DNA of 64,000 nt from Jeotgalibacillus sp. ET6 (GCF_029667115.1 NZ_JARUIU010000004.1:186001-250000), one strand, 5' to 3'; counted from the first letter of the stretch, positions 16,283 through 25,769 are shown. Notes: generated from the sequence alone by a model not told the origin. Numbers and translations are program-made.

Positions 16283-17203
16283 TTATTCAGAGGGGAGCTT
16301 GCTGAAAATTTCGGCGTGCTGAGGGAAATCAATATAGGGATTTCGGTTTCCCTGCATGGCATAGATTGCTTGATTTCTATGCTGCTCATATAAACTGACA
16401 GGAAACTCTTTGTGCCACCTGAGCAGCAATTCTCTATTTATTCCGCCGCCTGGTGTTTGAATCGCAGTATCCTTATAGCGGAGAAGAAAATAAAGCATGG
16501 CCCGTGACACGATCCCTTTCGCATATTCCGGTTCAAATAAGTAGTTTTCAGCTTTGCCGCAGCCTGCGGTCACTTTGGAAATGCCCGCTTCTTCAGGGGT
16601 GTAATCTTTAAAATCATGATAGTGGTAATTGCTTCTGTTTGAATTGCATACAGGCTCACAGGTGAAAAGATGGTGGAGATCCCCTCTCATCGGTTCCCTT
16701 TCATCAAACCAGGATTGTGGAACAACATGTTCACAGTTAAATTTAAATTGATTTGCAATACGGGTCAGCTGCGACTCCAACCCTCCGTTTTTTTCTTTTA
16801 AATGTTCAATTTCACCTTTTCGCTTTGCAGCTGCCGCCCAATCCTCCTGAAGCACATCTGCAACCTCTTTTTTACGGCCTGAGTAAATGCTTTTTAATGT
16901 ACCATCCGGCTGCAGGTCTACCCATGGGTACACATATTCAGATGGGTCGTAGCGCAGTTGAGCGGTATGAGTACGGGCAATAAGCTCATGCAATTGATTT
17001 TGTGCGTTCTCTGAATCGCTAAAATCAATTTCAGCGTAATAGTCGGCTGCTTCCTGCAGATCCTTACTTTCATCGTAATAGGCAGAATCATTTTGAAGGA
17101 TGGCAAATTTTCCTTCCTGATGTCGTATAATGGCCTGTTTAATATTCTCAAGCTGTAGATCAATGGCTGCAAGAGCGTGGAACCGTTCGGGTAAAATGGA
17201 CAT
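16283..17203 (-). CDS. Endonuclease I family nuclease, apparently cytoplasmic
   Basis: A 306-residue protein with the endonuclease I core: NCEHVVPQSWF and GDLHHLFTCEPVCNSNRSNYHY, the beta-beta-alpha metal histidine motif found in Vibrio Vvn/EndA and Bacillus Bsn. Start ATG 17203 lies 8 nt after AGGAGG; the longer frame from 17239 lacks a site. Unlike the secreted relatives, it has no signal peptide; the N-terminal 140 residues are charged and helical. That raises the question of where it acts and what protects the cell's own nucleic acid. The stand-alone gene has no obvious immunity partner beside it. Confidence 0.82.
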   Translation of the reverse strand: MSILPERFHALAAIDLQLENIKQAIIRHQEGKFAILQNDSAYYDESKDLQEAADYYAEIDFSDSENAQNQLHELIARTHTAQLRYDPSEYVYPWVDLQPDGTLKSIYSGRKKEVADVLQEDWAAAAKRKGEIEHLKEKNGGLESQLTRIANQFKFNCEHVVPQSWFDEREPMRGDLHHLFTCEPVCNSNRSNYHYHDFKDYTPEEAGISKVTAGCGKAENYLFEPEYAKGIVSRAMLYFLLRYKDTAIQTPGGGINRELLLRWHKEFPVSLYEQHRNQAIYAMQGNRNPYIDFPQHAEIFSKLPSE

Positions 17204-17330
17204 GCTGTATTCCTCCTGAGTGGATAATTTATTATTCATATATCTTTACCCCGGTTCAAACAAACTGACGCGGGACGTGCTGGGCGTTATACTGAGAAGA
17301 AATCAGAACGGATAAGGAGTAGTAGCCCGT

Positions 17331-17948
17331 ATGAATGAACAGGAATATGACCGGATGCTCAGCATTAGACCGACCAGCGGCTTGCAGGTATTGAGCAGTT
17401 CAATTCACCAAAACCGGTATGAAGCAACACCTTATGCTGCACTGGAAGCCCTGGCTGCGGAGCACCCCTTTTATCAACAGGATGGGCTCGTGGACTATGG
17501 CAGCGGGAAAGGAAGGGTGCCCTTTTTTTTCCACCATCAATTTCAATTAACTGCTACAGGTGTTGAAGTGAATGGTTCTCTTTATCAGGAAGCACTTGAA
17601 AATCAGGCAAACTACATGAAGAAAAAGAAAAATCAGGCTGGAAGCGTTCGTTTTGAGAGATGTCTGGCAGAAGAATATAAAGTCGAAAAAGACCAAAATA
17701 AATTTTATTTCTTTAACCCTTTTTCCACACAAATTTTTATAAAAGTAGTAAACAACATCACCAAGTCCGCTGAGAAACATCCCCGGATCGTGGACTTGAT
17801 TTTATACTATCCAACCACAGAGTATATTCATTTTCTTCACGATAAGACGGCATTTTATTTAGAAAAAGACATAAAAGTACCAGGATATTTTGAAAAAGAT
17901 GAGCATGAACGATTTTTGATTTTCCGGTTAAATCTTTCGAATACGTAG
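17331..17948 (+). CDS. Class I SAM-dependent methyltransferase-like protein
   Basis: A 205-residue protein with a SAM-binding motif I, VDYGSGKGRVPFF (about 54-66), and GVEVNGSLYQEALEN matching motif II. FFNPFSTQIF resembles the motif-IV region of small-molecule or RNA methyltransferases. The start ATG 17331 follows AAGGAG. The substrate is not recognisable. It is a single-gene unit between the endonuclease (divergent) and a membrane protein (convergent) with its own terminator. Confidence 0.75.
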   Translation: MNEQEYDRMLSIRPTSGLQVLSSSIHQNRYEATPYAALEALAAEHPFYQQDGLVDYGSGKGRVPFFFHHQFQLTATGVEVNGSLYQEALENQANYMKKKKNQAGSVRFERCLAEEYKVEKDQNKFYFFNPFSTQIFIKVVNNITKSAEKHPRIVDLILYYPTTEYIHFLHDKTAFYLEKDIKVPGYFEKDEHERFLIFRLNLSNT

Positions 17949-17953
17949 AATAG

Positions 17954-17979
17954 AAAGCTGCGCTGCTGCAGCTTTTTTT
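17954..17979 (+). terminator. Terminator after the methyltransferase gene
   Basis: AAAGCTGC (17954-17961) pairs with GCAGCTTT (17968-17975) around a 6-nt loop and runs into a T-tract to 17979. Confidence 0.85.
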
Positions 17980-18527
17980 CATTTCGATCTTTTAACAAGT
18001 TTTCTACTTGAAACGAACACCCAGTACCCCAAACTAATCAACAGCAATCCGAAGCTTGCGTAGATGCATAGCCACTTAATTAAAGTGAAGATTGGAGTGA
18101 TCTGTGCAACGACCGGGGTTGAGGAAGGAAAACGAAACATGACAAGGGATGCAGCCATATTTTCCAGAAAATCAAATAGCATGCCGGCAGCTGGCAGCAA
18201 ATTCAGTATTTTTAAACGAACAGATGAGACAGGCCGCATGAAGAACGTAATAGCCGATGTTAAAAAGAATGTGTACACAAGCGGCCAGATGATATCAAAC
18301 GTGAAACGGGAGCGAATGTAAGCTGACCGGCCTTCATCGCCATACTCATCCGCAATTGAATACAGTTCCTGTGATGAATAGAGGAAACCTGTGTCCGGTG
18401 ATCGGCTACTCCCGGTTGCCTCCTGAGAATTTTCAGACTCTGCAGGGAGAACCACAGCAATGAAGAAAGCAAATATGCCGATACCCAGCAGGAGTATGAT
18501 TAAATTGATTTTGTTGTAAAAAAACAT
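17979..18527 (-). CDS. Hypothetical membrane protein, four predicted helices
   Basis: A 182-residue integral membrane protein. Helix 1 is at about 9-28, followed by an extracytoplasmic loop of about 50 residues (SSRSPDTGFLYSSQELYSIA), then helices near 78-97, 103-125 and 147-170. The segment FDFLENMAASLVMFRFP is the most distinctive. I do not recognise a named family. Start ATG 18527; an AGGAGG-like site lies about 20 bp upstream, so spacing is poor and the true start is somewhat uncertain. Confidence 0.65.
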   Translation of the reverse strand: MFFYNKINLIILLLGIGIFAFFIAVVLPAESENSQEATGSSRSPDTGFLYSSQELYSIADEYGDEGRSAYIRSRFTFDIIWPLVYTFFLTSAITFFMRPVSSVRLKILNLLPAAGMLFDFLENMAASLVMFRFPSSTPVVAQITPIFTLIKWLCIYASFGLLLISLGYWVFVSSRKLVKRSK

Positions 18528-18752
18528 GGATGTTCTTTGCAGGTTCTTTATTCTAAAACCTCCTTACATAGGGTAGAAACTGAGGGGTGAAAACGAAAGT
18601 TCATAAGTAGTATCTTTCAAAAAGAAATTTTTGTAAAGCAGGATTATGCTGCTATACGTTCGGTTCCTTTAGAGGAAATAATTAGGATGATTCTCTATTA
18701 ATCTGAATTTTATGATAATATTAAAAATAAAGTGTAAAGGTGGCTGATCAGG

Positions 18753-20393
18753 ATGTTATTGCATCGAACGGTGGGAGACATGCTTCACCAGACAGCAAAA
18801 TCGTTTCCGGATACTGAAGCGTATGTTTATCCGGAAAAAGGAATTCGTAGATCCTATAGCGAGTTTGACAAGGAAACTGACGAACTGGCAAAAGCATTTA
18901 TCGGACTGGGGATTGAAAAAGGGGAGCATGTGGCGATTTGGTCAGATAATAAAAGAGAATGGCTCCTGAGTCAATTTGCCACCGGAAAAATGGGCGCTGT
19001 CCTTGTGACCGTTAATACAAATTATCAGGAAAAGGAACTGCACTACCTTCTAGAGCAATCAGATGCAACGACGCTTATTTTGGGGGAAGAATTTAAAGGC
19101 ACATCTTACATAGACATTATTCAGACTCTATGCCCTGAACTGGCTGATGGAGAAAAAGGAGCGCTTACGTGTACTGCTCTTCCTCATCTGAAGCGCGTCA
19201 TCGTCATGAGTGAACAGGAGTATCCGGGCATTTTCACTTGGAGAGAGTTTGAGGCATACGCGCAGCGGATAACAGATCAACAATTAAAAGAAAAAATGAA
19301 AGCGCTTCATCCTGATGATGTGATCAATATACAATACACATCCGGTACAACCGGCTTTCCGAAAGGGGTCATGCTCAGCCACGATAATATCGTAAACAAC
19401 GGTCAAATTATAGGCGACTTTATGAACCTTACGTCTGACGACAGACTTTGCATTCCTGTACCCTTTTTCCATTGCTTTGGCTGTGTACTTGGAAATATGG
19501 CGGCGGTCACACACGGTTCCACTATGGTCATTATCGAACAGTTTGAACCCAAAAAAGTGCTGCAGGCCGTGCAGAATGAAAAGTGTACAGCTCTTCATGG
19601 TGTCCCTACGATGTTTATTTCAGAGTTAAATCACCCCGATTATGCAAGCTTCGATACGTCAAGTTTACGGACAGGAATTATGGCAGGCTCTCCTTGCCCA
19701 ATCGAAGTCATGAAGAAAGTCATTCATGATATGGGAGCTGGCGAAATTACCATTTGCTACGGGCAGACAGAGGCTTCACCGGTGATTACCCAGACAAAAT
19801 GGGATGATGCTATTGAAAAAAGGGTGTCCACAGTCGGCAAGCCTCATCCGCATGTAGAAGTGAAAATCATTGATCCTGTTACACTCGAAGAAGTACCGCC
19901 TGGAACACCGGGGGAATTATGTGCCAGGGGCTATTTAATTATGAAAGGCTATTACAAAAACGAAGAAGCGACAAGGGAAGCCATTGACCCTGAGGGCTGG
20001 CTTCATACAGGTGACATTGCCGTTTTAGATGCCGATGGCTATATTGAAATTACAGGCAGGATCAAGGATATGATTATCCGCGGTGGCGAGAACATTTATC
20101 CAAGAGAAGTGGAGGAATTTTTATACCAGCATCCTTCCATCCAGGACGTCCAGGTGGTAGGAGTGCCTGATGCAAAATACGGAGAAGAGCTGATGGCCTG
20201 GGTGATATTAAAGGATTCAGAAACGCTGACTGCGGAAGAGCTGAGAAACGCCTGCAAAGGAAAGATTTCTCATCATAAAATTCCAAAATACATCGAATTT
20301 GTCTCGTCCTATCCCATGACAGCTTCAGGAAAAATTCAAAAATATATCTTGAGGGAAATGTCGCATGAGAAGGCTGCGGTTAAAACAAAATAA
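18753..20393 (+). CDS. Acyl-CoA synthetase (AMP-forming), medium/long-chain type
   Basis: A 546-residue ANL-superfamily ligase that activates a fatty acid with ATP to acyl-AMP and then acyl-CoA. The P-loop is IQYTSGTTGFPKG, A5 is CYGQTEASP, A7/A8 is WLHTGDIAVLDADGYIEITGRIKDMIIRGGENIYPREVE, and the C-terminal catalytic Lys is in TASGKIQK. Its length and motifs are close to Bacillus YngI-type ligases. The start ATG 18753 follows AAAGGTGG. It would feed the acyl-CoA dehydrogenases at 1915-9521, but I could not find the TetR palindrome in front of it. Repeat copy B follows directly. Confidence 0.9.
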   Translation: MLLHRTVGDMLHQTAKSFPDTEAYVYPEKGIRRSYSEFDKETDELAKAFIGLGIEKGEHVAIWSDNKREWLLSQFATGKMGAVLVTVNTNYQEKELHYLLEQSDATTLILGEEFKGTSYIDIIQTLCPELADGEKGALTCTALPHLKRVIVMSEQEYPGIFTWREFEAYAQRITDQQLKEKMKALHPDDVINIQYTSGTTGFPKGVMLSHDNIVNNGQIIGDFMNLTSDDRLCIPVPFFHCFGCVLGNMAAVTHGSTMVIIEQFEPKKVLQAVQNEKCTALHGVPTMFISELNHPDYASFDTSSLRTGIMAGSPCPIEVMKKVIHDMGAGEITICYGQTEASPVITQTKWDDAIEKRVSTVGKPHPHVEVKIIDPVTLEEVPPGTPGELCARGYLIMKGYYKNEEATREAIDPEGWLHTGDIAVLDADGYIEITGRIKDMIIRGGENIYPREVEEFLYQHPSIQDVQVVGVPDAKYGEELMAWVILKDSETLTAEELRNACKGKISHHKIPKYIEFVSSYPMTASGKIQKYILREMSHEKAAVKTK

Positions 20394-20415
20394 CTTCTAA
20401 ATAACTTCTTAAGTA

Positions 20416-20640
20416 AAAGAGGTAGGACCATAACTGAAAAAAGTACTAAAAATGAGGCCAATTATATTTATTAGTATGAGGTGAGCGGAGCGGAAGGTGG
20501 CGACTCCTGCAGGACATGACGGCAAGCTGAGACTTCGCAGGGCAAGGCCCAAGAAGGCTCAGCGCCGTCCCTGCGGAAAGCGTCCACCTGAAGCGAAGTG
20601 AACCGGTCGTAGAACTTGAGTCACTTTTATTCCAACTCAT
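20416..20640 (+). repeat. Dispersed GC-rich palindromic repeat, copy B
   Basis: It shares the core blocks GGTGGCGACTCCTGCAGGA, GACGGCAAGCTGAGAC, GGCTCAGCGCCGTCCCTGCG and CTGAAGCGAAGTGAACCGG with the other copies. The left end AAAGAGGTAGGACCATAAC is a diverged terminal repeat; the right end is degenerate. It lies downstream of the acyl-CoA synthetase on the same strand. Confidence 0.85.
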
Positions 20641-20855
20641 GCGACTGATAGATCCTGTCTCTTTTACAGCCTTCTCTGTAATCTCAACCTCTCCGTTTAT
20701 CTTGTAAACTAACTTTTACAAAAAAACAAAACGAATATAACAAATTGTTTGATTATTCTTAACAAACATCTAATAGACTAATAATCAAAGGAAGCATTTA
20801 CACTTTTCCTTTGAAATATGCGAGTGAAATTAATGACTATAAGGGGGACTTTCAT

Positions 20856-21647
20856 TTGAGTTCATGGCTGGCATGCATTGATTTAGACGGTACACTACTC
20901 ACCTCATCCGAACAGGTAACGCCCTACACAAGAGCAGCACTGCAGAATTTCAGAGCCGAAGGAAATAAGGTAGCGCTTGTAACGGGCAGGCATCCGCGCA
21001 CCGCTTTGCCCATTAAACAAATGTGCGGGGAAATAGACGGACTCGCTTGTTTTAACGGATCGTGGGTAATGGGTTCTAAAGGCAGAAAGATTCATGCAGC
21101 TTCCTTCGATAAAAAAGTAATACAGACACTTGCAAGAGAATTAAAAGAGCTGAACGTTCCTGTGGTATGGTCTGTGGACGATGCATTATACATAACCAAT
21201 GAACCTGTCTTTTTTCCCTATGATCATCGCTACATTCCGGTTATTAATGGGCACCCTCCCCCGGAGAAAGAGATATGGAAAATAACTTTACTGCTTGAGA
21301 ACGAGGAGAACAGAAGAGAGGTACATCAATGGTGCAGGGGCATCGTTGAAGCGCAATGTATTGAATCCAGCGCAAGGACGATGGATCTGATGCCGCTGCA
21401 TCAATCAAAGGGATATGCACTCGAAAAATTAGCCGCTCAAGCAGCTATACCATTATCCAATACGATCGCCATTGGAAATTGGGATAATGATATTTCCATG
21501 CTTGAAAAAGCTGAAATTGGTGTAGCGATGACGAATTCCTCTAAAACACTTTTTTCCATAGCAAATGAAATCGCGGGTCATCATGATGATCATGGTGTGG
21601 CACGCTGGCTCTCGGCACGCTGTCATTCCCGCCTTTCAAGAGTCTAG
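20856..21647 (+). CDS. HAD superfamily hydrolase, Cof-type phosphatase
   Basis: A 263-residue Cof/YkrA-type HAD phosphatase with the nucleophile motif CIDLDGTLLTS at the very N-terminus, TGRHP (motif II), a Cof cap domain, and GNWDNDISML (motif IV). The start is TTG 20856, 6-8 nt after AAGGGGG; the frame is open to 20811, but that extension has no binding site. It probably dephosphorylates a sugar phosphate or flavin intermediate; family members are promiscuous. It ends at a strong terminator. Confidence 0.87.
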   Translation: MSSWLACIDLDGTLLTSSEQVTPYTRAALQNFRAEGNKVALVTGRHPRTALPIKQMCGEIDGLACFNGSWVMGSKGRKIHAASFDKKVIQTLARELKELNVPVVWSVDDALYITNEPVFFPYDHRYIPVINGHPPPEKEIWKITLLLENEENRREVHQWCRGIVEAQCIESSARTMDLMPLHQSKGYALEKLAAQAAIPLSNTIAIGNWDNDISMLEKAEIGVAMTNSSKTLFSIANEIAGHHDDHGVARWLSARCHSRLSRV

Positions 21648-21660
21648 TAGTGTATATGAA

Positions 21661-21705
21661 AAACCGAACGGGGAACGAAAGATCCTTCCCCGTTCGGTTT
21701 TTTTT
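21661..21705. terminator. Strong terminator between HAD gene and AIM24 gene
   Basis: A 15-bp perfect stem (AAACCGAACGGGGAA at 21661-21675 with its complement at 21686-21700) is followed by a T-run. The left side is A-rich, so it can also serve the converging minus-strand gene, whose stop codon touches the T-run. Confidence 0.92.
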
Positions 21706-22498
21706 ACCGGCGGTCGCCCCCAAGAATATCGAACAAGCCTCCTGTCACACTGCCTTCCCCTTTAGATCCTCCATTATGCGGCATAGCGGCAAACACGCGG
21801 CTGGCCAGCCTGCTGAAAGGAAGGGACTGGATCCAAACCGTGCCCGGCCCTTTTAGGGTAGCTAAAAAGACGCCTTCACCGCCAAACATCGCCGTTTTTA
21901 CGCCTCCAACAAATTCGATATTGTAGTCAACCTCTCCTGTCATCGCAACAAGACAACCTGTATCCACTCTAATGGTTTCCCCGTGGAATAATTCTCTTTT
22001 GTGGATCGTTCCCCCTGCATGGATAAAGGCCATTCCGTCTCCTTCAAGCTTTTGCATAATAAAGCCCTCGCCGCCAAAAAAGCCTGTGCCCAATTTACGC
22101 TGGAATTCGATTCCGAGTGAAACACCTTTTGCGGATGCAAGAAAAGCATCTTTCTGACAAATCAGCTTGCCGTTTAACTCACTTAAATCCATCGGCACAA
22201 TTTTTCCAGGGTAGGGAGAAGCAAAACTGACATGTTTTTTTCCTGAACCCTCATTTGTAAAGGTCGTCATGAATAAGCTCTCACCCGTTATGACACGTTT
22301 GCCTGCACCGATCAGCTTTCCGATCAATCCACCCTGCGAAGAAGAACCGTCACCAAAAATCGTTTCCATTTTGATCCCGTCATCCATCATCATCAAGCTT
22401 CCTGCTTCTGCAATGACCGTTTCCTGGGGGTCAAGCTCCACTTCAACAAACTGCATATCGTCTCCATAAAGCTTGTAATCAATCTCATGGTTATTCAA
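21704..22498 (-). CDS. AIM24/TIGR00266 family protein
   Basis: A 264-residue beta-rich protein of the AIM24 family (bacterial TIGR00266). Glycine-rich blocks such as [42 protein letters not shown] and [23 protein letters not shown] are typical. It has no signal peptide or membrane helix. The biochemical function of the bacterial family is not established; the mitochondrial relative is needed for inner-membrane organisation. The start ATG 22498 is preceded by a GAGGAAA site. Single-gene unit. Confidence 0.88.
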   Translation of the reverse strand: MNNHEIDYKLYGDDMQFVEVELDPQETVIAEAGSLMMMDDGIKMETIFGDGSSSQGGLIGKLIGAGKRVITGESLFMTTFTNEGSGKKHVSFASPYPGKIVPMDLSELNGKLICQKDAFLASAKGVSLGIEFQRKLGTGFFGGEGFIMQKLEGDGMAFIHAGGTIHKRELFHGETIRVDTGCLVAMTGEVDYNIEFVGGVKTAMFGGEGVFLATLKGPGTVWIQSLPFSRLASRVFAAMPHNGGSKGEGSVTGGLFDILGGDRR

Positions 22499-22719
22499 GC
22501 TGTTTCCTCCTCAAATAGATTGTTTAAATGGATTTACTCTTCATTGATTCAACGGGCGGCACCGAAACTCCTGTCAGATTCATAGGGTGACAGTCAATAA
22601 AAATCAAATAAAATTTAGTTATTTTTCAAAAACACGTCTTTATTTCCTTCCTGCGGCACTAAAATAAAAGAAGAATGAAAAAATGGGAGCAAATCTCATC
22701 TCTTTCAGGAGGGCGAAGG

Positions 22720-23166
22720 ATGAAAACGATCCCGGAAATCATGCAGTTGATCAGGCAATTAGATACGCATATTGCAGATGATTTTGAAGGACAGGATCTT
22801 GATTTTAAACAATGGAGCACAAGGGCGCTTGAAGATAATCTCAATAAAATGATTCACTATGCGGTTTGCTTGACCAATGGAGGCGGGGGCTGTGTAGTAT
22901 TTGGTGTGGCAGATAAAGTCAAAGGCTACGACAAAACAATTCTTGGGGTGCCAGAGAATTTGGATTTAGAGATGCTTACAAAAACGGTATACGCTGAAAC
23001 CGTTCCCCCTATTACTCCCCGGTTTGATGAAGTCAGGGTTTGTCATGGAACGGGCATGCTGCTGATTATGACCGTTGGGCCCAGTGAAGCGATTCATTCA
23101 ACAGCAGATGGGAAATCTGTTCAAAGAAACGGCAAAGAATGCCTGCCAATAGCCGATCATGAGTAA
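22720..23166 (+). CDS. AlbA_2 (Schlafen-like) domain protein, short form
   Basis: A 148-residue protein with only the AlbA_2 putative nucleic-acid-binding domain: FEGQDLDFKQW, ALTNGGGGCVVFGVADK, VPPITPRFDEV, MLLIMTVGPSEAIHSTADGKSVQRNGKECLPI. Start ATG 22720 lies 7 nt after AGGAGG. Typical proteins continue into an ATPase/winged-helix C-terminus of several hundred residues; here a stop follows the domain at once, and the next gene is an unrelated small membrane protein. It may be a naturally short version or a remnant of a longer gene. Confidence 0.75.
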   Translation: MKTIPEIMQLIRQLDTHIADDFEGQDLDFKQWSTRALEDNLNKMIHYAVCLTNGGGGCVVFGVADKVKGYDKTILGVPENLDLEMLTKTVYAETVPPITPRFDEVRVCHGTGMLLIMTVGPSEAIHSTADGKSVQRNGKECLPIADHE

Positions 23167-23181
23167 CGGAGGTGAACTGAA

Positions 23182-23406
23182 ATGAAAAGGTTGTTTTTGA
23201 AATGGAATAATCAGCTTTATTTTGTGGTGCCAGTGTTCATTACAGGCAGTCTTCTTCTTGTTTGTACTATTTTCTTTCTATGGAATGCTGATCATTTACT
23301 GAGCATTGGTCGTGCATCTCTATGGGTGCTAACGCTGATTTTTCTTTTTTTTGTTTCAGCATGGCTGTCATTTGGGGAGTGGAAGGACGAGGGGAATTCT
23401 ATATAA
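23182..23406 (+). CDS. Small two-helix membrane protein
   Basis: A 74-residue protein with two hydrophobic segments (about 12-34 and 43-62) and a short acidic tail (EWKDEGNSI). The start ATG 23182 follows GGAGGTGA, 15 bp after the AlbA_2 gene, so the two are probably co-transcribed. I recognise no family; a membrane partner for the AlbA_2 protein is possible but unproven. Confidence 0.65.
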   Translation: MKRLFLKWNNQLYFVVPVFITGSLLLVCTIFFLWNADHLLSIGRASLWVLTLIFLFFVSAWLSFGEWKDEGNSI

Positions 23407-23488
23407 CAAGGAACGGCATGCCTCGCACTTGAGATTTATTGAAAACTCTGATTTCATTAAAGAATCAGCAGAAGAGGAGTGAGGCGAA

Positions 23489-24481
23489 ATGAAAGGGTTA
23501 ATTCATGCTCAAAAAGAGGGTTTTGCAGGACTTACATACAGCGAAGTTGAAACACCTTCAATTGGAGAAAATGAGGTGCGGGTTCAACTGAAAGCAGCTG
23601 GAATGAATCATCGCGACTTATTTGTTTTAAAACGTCACAAACCGACCGATCCTCCATTGGTCATCGGCTCTGATGGCGCTGGAGTAGTGAGTGAAGCAGG
23701 AAGCCGGGTAAGCCATGTTCAAGTAGGCGACGAAGTAATCATAAACCCTGGACTGGGCTGGAAGGAAAACAGCGATGCACCTCCAGAAGGCTTTGAAATT
23801 GTGGGACTCCCTTTTCATGGAACGTTTGCAGAATCGATCGTGTTACCAGCTGACAATGTTGCACCTAAACCGTCCTTTTTATCCTGGGAGGAAGCAGGAG
23901 TGCTGTCACTCGCCGGTTTGACAGCGTACCGGGCTTTATTCACAAGAGGAAAAGTAAAAAGCGGAATGAAGGTTCTGATCCCCGGCATCGGGAGCGGTGT
24001 TGCTACGTTCCTGCTTCAATTTGCTAAAGCAGCAGGAGCTGATGTTTATGTAACGTCACGGGCTGAAGAAAAGCGTGCTGCGGCGCTTGACTTAGGTGCA
24101 GTAAAAGCAATAGACAGCAATCTTGAAAACTGGGAAGAAGAGCTCGACGTGAAAATGGATCTTGTGATTGAGTGTGTAGGCGCTGCTACATTCCAAAAAT
24201 CTCTGAATCAGCTCCGTACAGGTGGAACTATCGTCACTTTTGGCGCTTCTGCAGGAGACGAAGTAAAATTGAATCTTAGAGAGTTCTTCTACGGACAATT
24301 TAATATGCTGGGTTCTACAATGGGCAGTGCTGAAGAACACGCGAGCATGCTCCAATTCATCGAACAGCATAGCATCAAGCCGGTTCTTGATGAAGTTTAT
24401 ACATTCGATCAATTTGAAAAAGCATTTACCCGTCTGGAAAGAGGAGAACAGCTTGGTAAAATAGGTTTTAAAATAGAATAA
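23489..24481 (+). CDS. Zinc-type alcohol dehydrogenase-like protein (MDR)
   Basis: A 330-residue medium-chain dehydrogenase similar in layout to Bacillus YogA-type proteins. The GroES-like domain has AAGMNHRDLFVLKRHKP and IGSDGAGVV, and the Rossmann motif is IPGIGSGVATFLLQFAKAAG. The structural zinc cysteines are missing. Start ATG 23489 follows AGAGGAGTGAGG. Substrate unknown. Repeat copy C begins 11 bp after the stop codon. Confidence 0.85.
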   Translation: MKGLIHAQKEGFAGLTYSEVETPSIGENEVRVQLKAAGMNHRDLFVLKRHKPTDPPLVIGSDGAGVVSEAGSRVSHVQVGDEVIINPGLGWKENSDAPPEGFEIVGLPFHGTFAESIVLPADNVAPKPSFLSWEEAGVLSLAGLTAYRALFTRGKVKSGMKVLIPGIGSGVATFLLQFAKAAGADVYVTSRAEEKRAAALDLGAVKAIDSNLENWEEELDVKMDLVIECVGAATFQKSLNQLRTGGTIVTFGASAGDEVKLNLREFFYGQFNMLGSTMGSAEEHASMLQFIEQHSIKPVLDEVYTFDQFEKAFTRLERGEQLGKIGFKIE

Positions 24482-24492
24482 TACGCATCTGC

Positions 24493-24715
24493 GCTGGGAC
24501 AAAACTCAAAAATTTTAAAAAAAAAGAGCCAGTAATGATTACTAGTAAGAGGTGAGCGGAAGGTGGCGACTCCGGGAGGATATGACGGCAAGCTGAGACT
24601 TTACAGGGCAGCGTCCTGCAAAGGCTCAAGGCGCAATCCCTGCGGAAAAGAGTCCGCCTGAAGCGTAGCGAACCAGTCAGAGAGCTTGAGACGATCTCAA
24701 GTTCTTTTTTTACGT
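24493..24715 (+). repeat. Dispersed GC-rich palindromic repeat, copy C
   Basis: The left end GCTGGGACAAAACTCAAAAAT matches copy A from its seventh base on. Core blocks GGTGGCGACTCC, GACGGCAAGCTGAGAC, CTGCGGAAAAGAGTCCGCC and CTGAAGCGTAGCGAACC follow. The right end forms an intrinsic terminator (24685-24710). It lies downstream of an MDR gene on the same strand. Confidence 0.85.
24685..24711 (+). terminator. Terminator at the right end of repeat copy C
   Basis: CTTGAGA (24685-24691) pairs with TCTCAAG (24695-24701) around a 3-nt loop, followed by TTCTTTTTTT. It would end transcription from the MDR gene upstream. Confidence 0.75.
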
Positions 24716-24861
24716 CTTAAAAGACTCAACAGCTAAACTGGTGCACCTGCCTCTTTTTCATCGATTCACTCTCTTCCGTCACACAACAGTTTTCTGCGGA
24801 TAAACTAGAAGAAAGGAACAAAATAGAATACTATTTTATTCCGGCCGGGAGTTTACTGAAA

Positions 24862-25710
24862 ATGAAGGTGAGACGGAAGAAAAGGCTGCTGTCTGCCATA
24901 AGTGTATTGGCGATTTTTATGCTGTTTCTTGCCGGCTCCAGCCTGCATCCTGTAAAAAAAGCAGAGCTGGAAGGAATGATTACGGTGGCTCATCGCGGAG
25001 CGTCCGGTTTTGCTCCTGAAAATACAATGGCAGCCTTTCAAAAAGGTCTGGAATTAGGAGCCGATTTTCTGGAGTGCGACGTACAATTATCAAAAGACAA
25101 CGAATTAATTTTGATTCATGACCTGTATGTTGACCGAACCACTAATGGACAGGGCAGTGTGCGTCAATTTACATTAAAAGAATTAAAACAGCTGGATGCC
25201 GGAACGAGCTTTCATCCGAGCTACGCCGGGGAGACGCTGATCACCCTTGATGAATTGCTGAAGGAATTCTACGGGAAAATTGGTATTTTAATTGAAGTGA
25301 AACATCCTGCACTAAATAAAGGGATTGAAGAAAAAATAGTAAAACTTTTAGCTCGTTATCCTGATTTGGAAAGTATTGTTGTGCAATCCTTTGATGTGAA
25401 CGTGCTGAAGCGGATTCATGAATTAAATAGCGATATTCAGCTTGGTGTACTCATCAACGGTTCCTTCATTCCAATGTCCACAAAATATATAGACGAATTA
25501 ACCTCATTTGCTGCATATATTAATTTCAACGTTTCATCACTTGATAAACGAACGGTCGATCAAATCCGCAAAAGAAATTGCAAGGTTCTTGTATGGTCTA
25601 AAAAAGATAAACGGTTAATTCAAAAAGCTGTTCTATACGGAGCGGATGGGGTTATCACCGATTTTTCACGATGGCCTGTTGATCAGGAAGTATTTATGGA
25701 GATGGAGTAA
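24862..25710 (+). CDS. Glycerophosphodiester phosphodiesterase
   Basis: A 282-residue GDPD-family enzyme that hydrolyses glycerophosphodiesters to glycerol 3-phosphate and an alcohol. Catalytic motif VAHRGASGFAPENT, metal residues in LECDVQLSKDNELILIHD, and IGILIEVKHP are all present; the C-terminal VLVWSKKD and GADGVITDFSRWP complete the TIM barrel. The basic N-terminus followed by a single hydrophobic stretch (about 10-27) suggests a membrane anchor or uncleaved signal, with the catalytic domain outside. Start ATG 24862 has a modest GGGAG site. Confidence 0.9.
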   Translation: MKVRRKKRLLSAISVLAIFMLFLAGSSLHPVKKAELEGMITVAHRGASGFAPENTMAAFQKGLELGADFLECDVQLSKDNELILIHDLYVDRTTNGQGSVRQFTLKELKQLDAGTSFHPSYAGETLITLDELLKEFYGKIGILIEVKHPALNKGIEEKIVKLLARYPDLESIVVQSFDVNVLKRIHELNSDIQLGVLINGSFIPMSTKYIDELTSFAAYINFNVSSLDKRTVDQIRKRNCKVLVWSKKDKRLIQKAVLYGADGVITDFSRWPVDQEVFMEME

Positions 25711-25769
25711 CAAGGAGGCCTGCCCTTTAATAAGAGCAGACCTTAAGAAGTGCCGGGATTTAATTGAGA

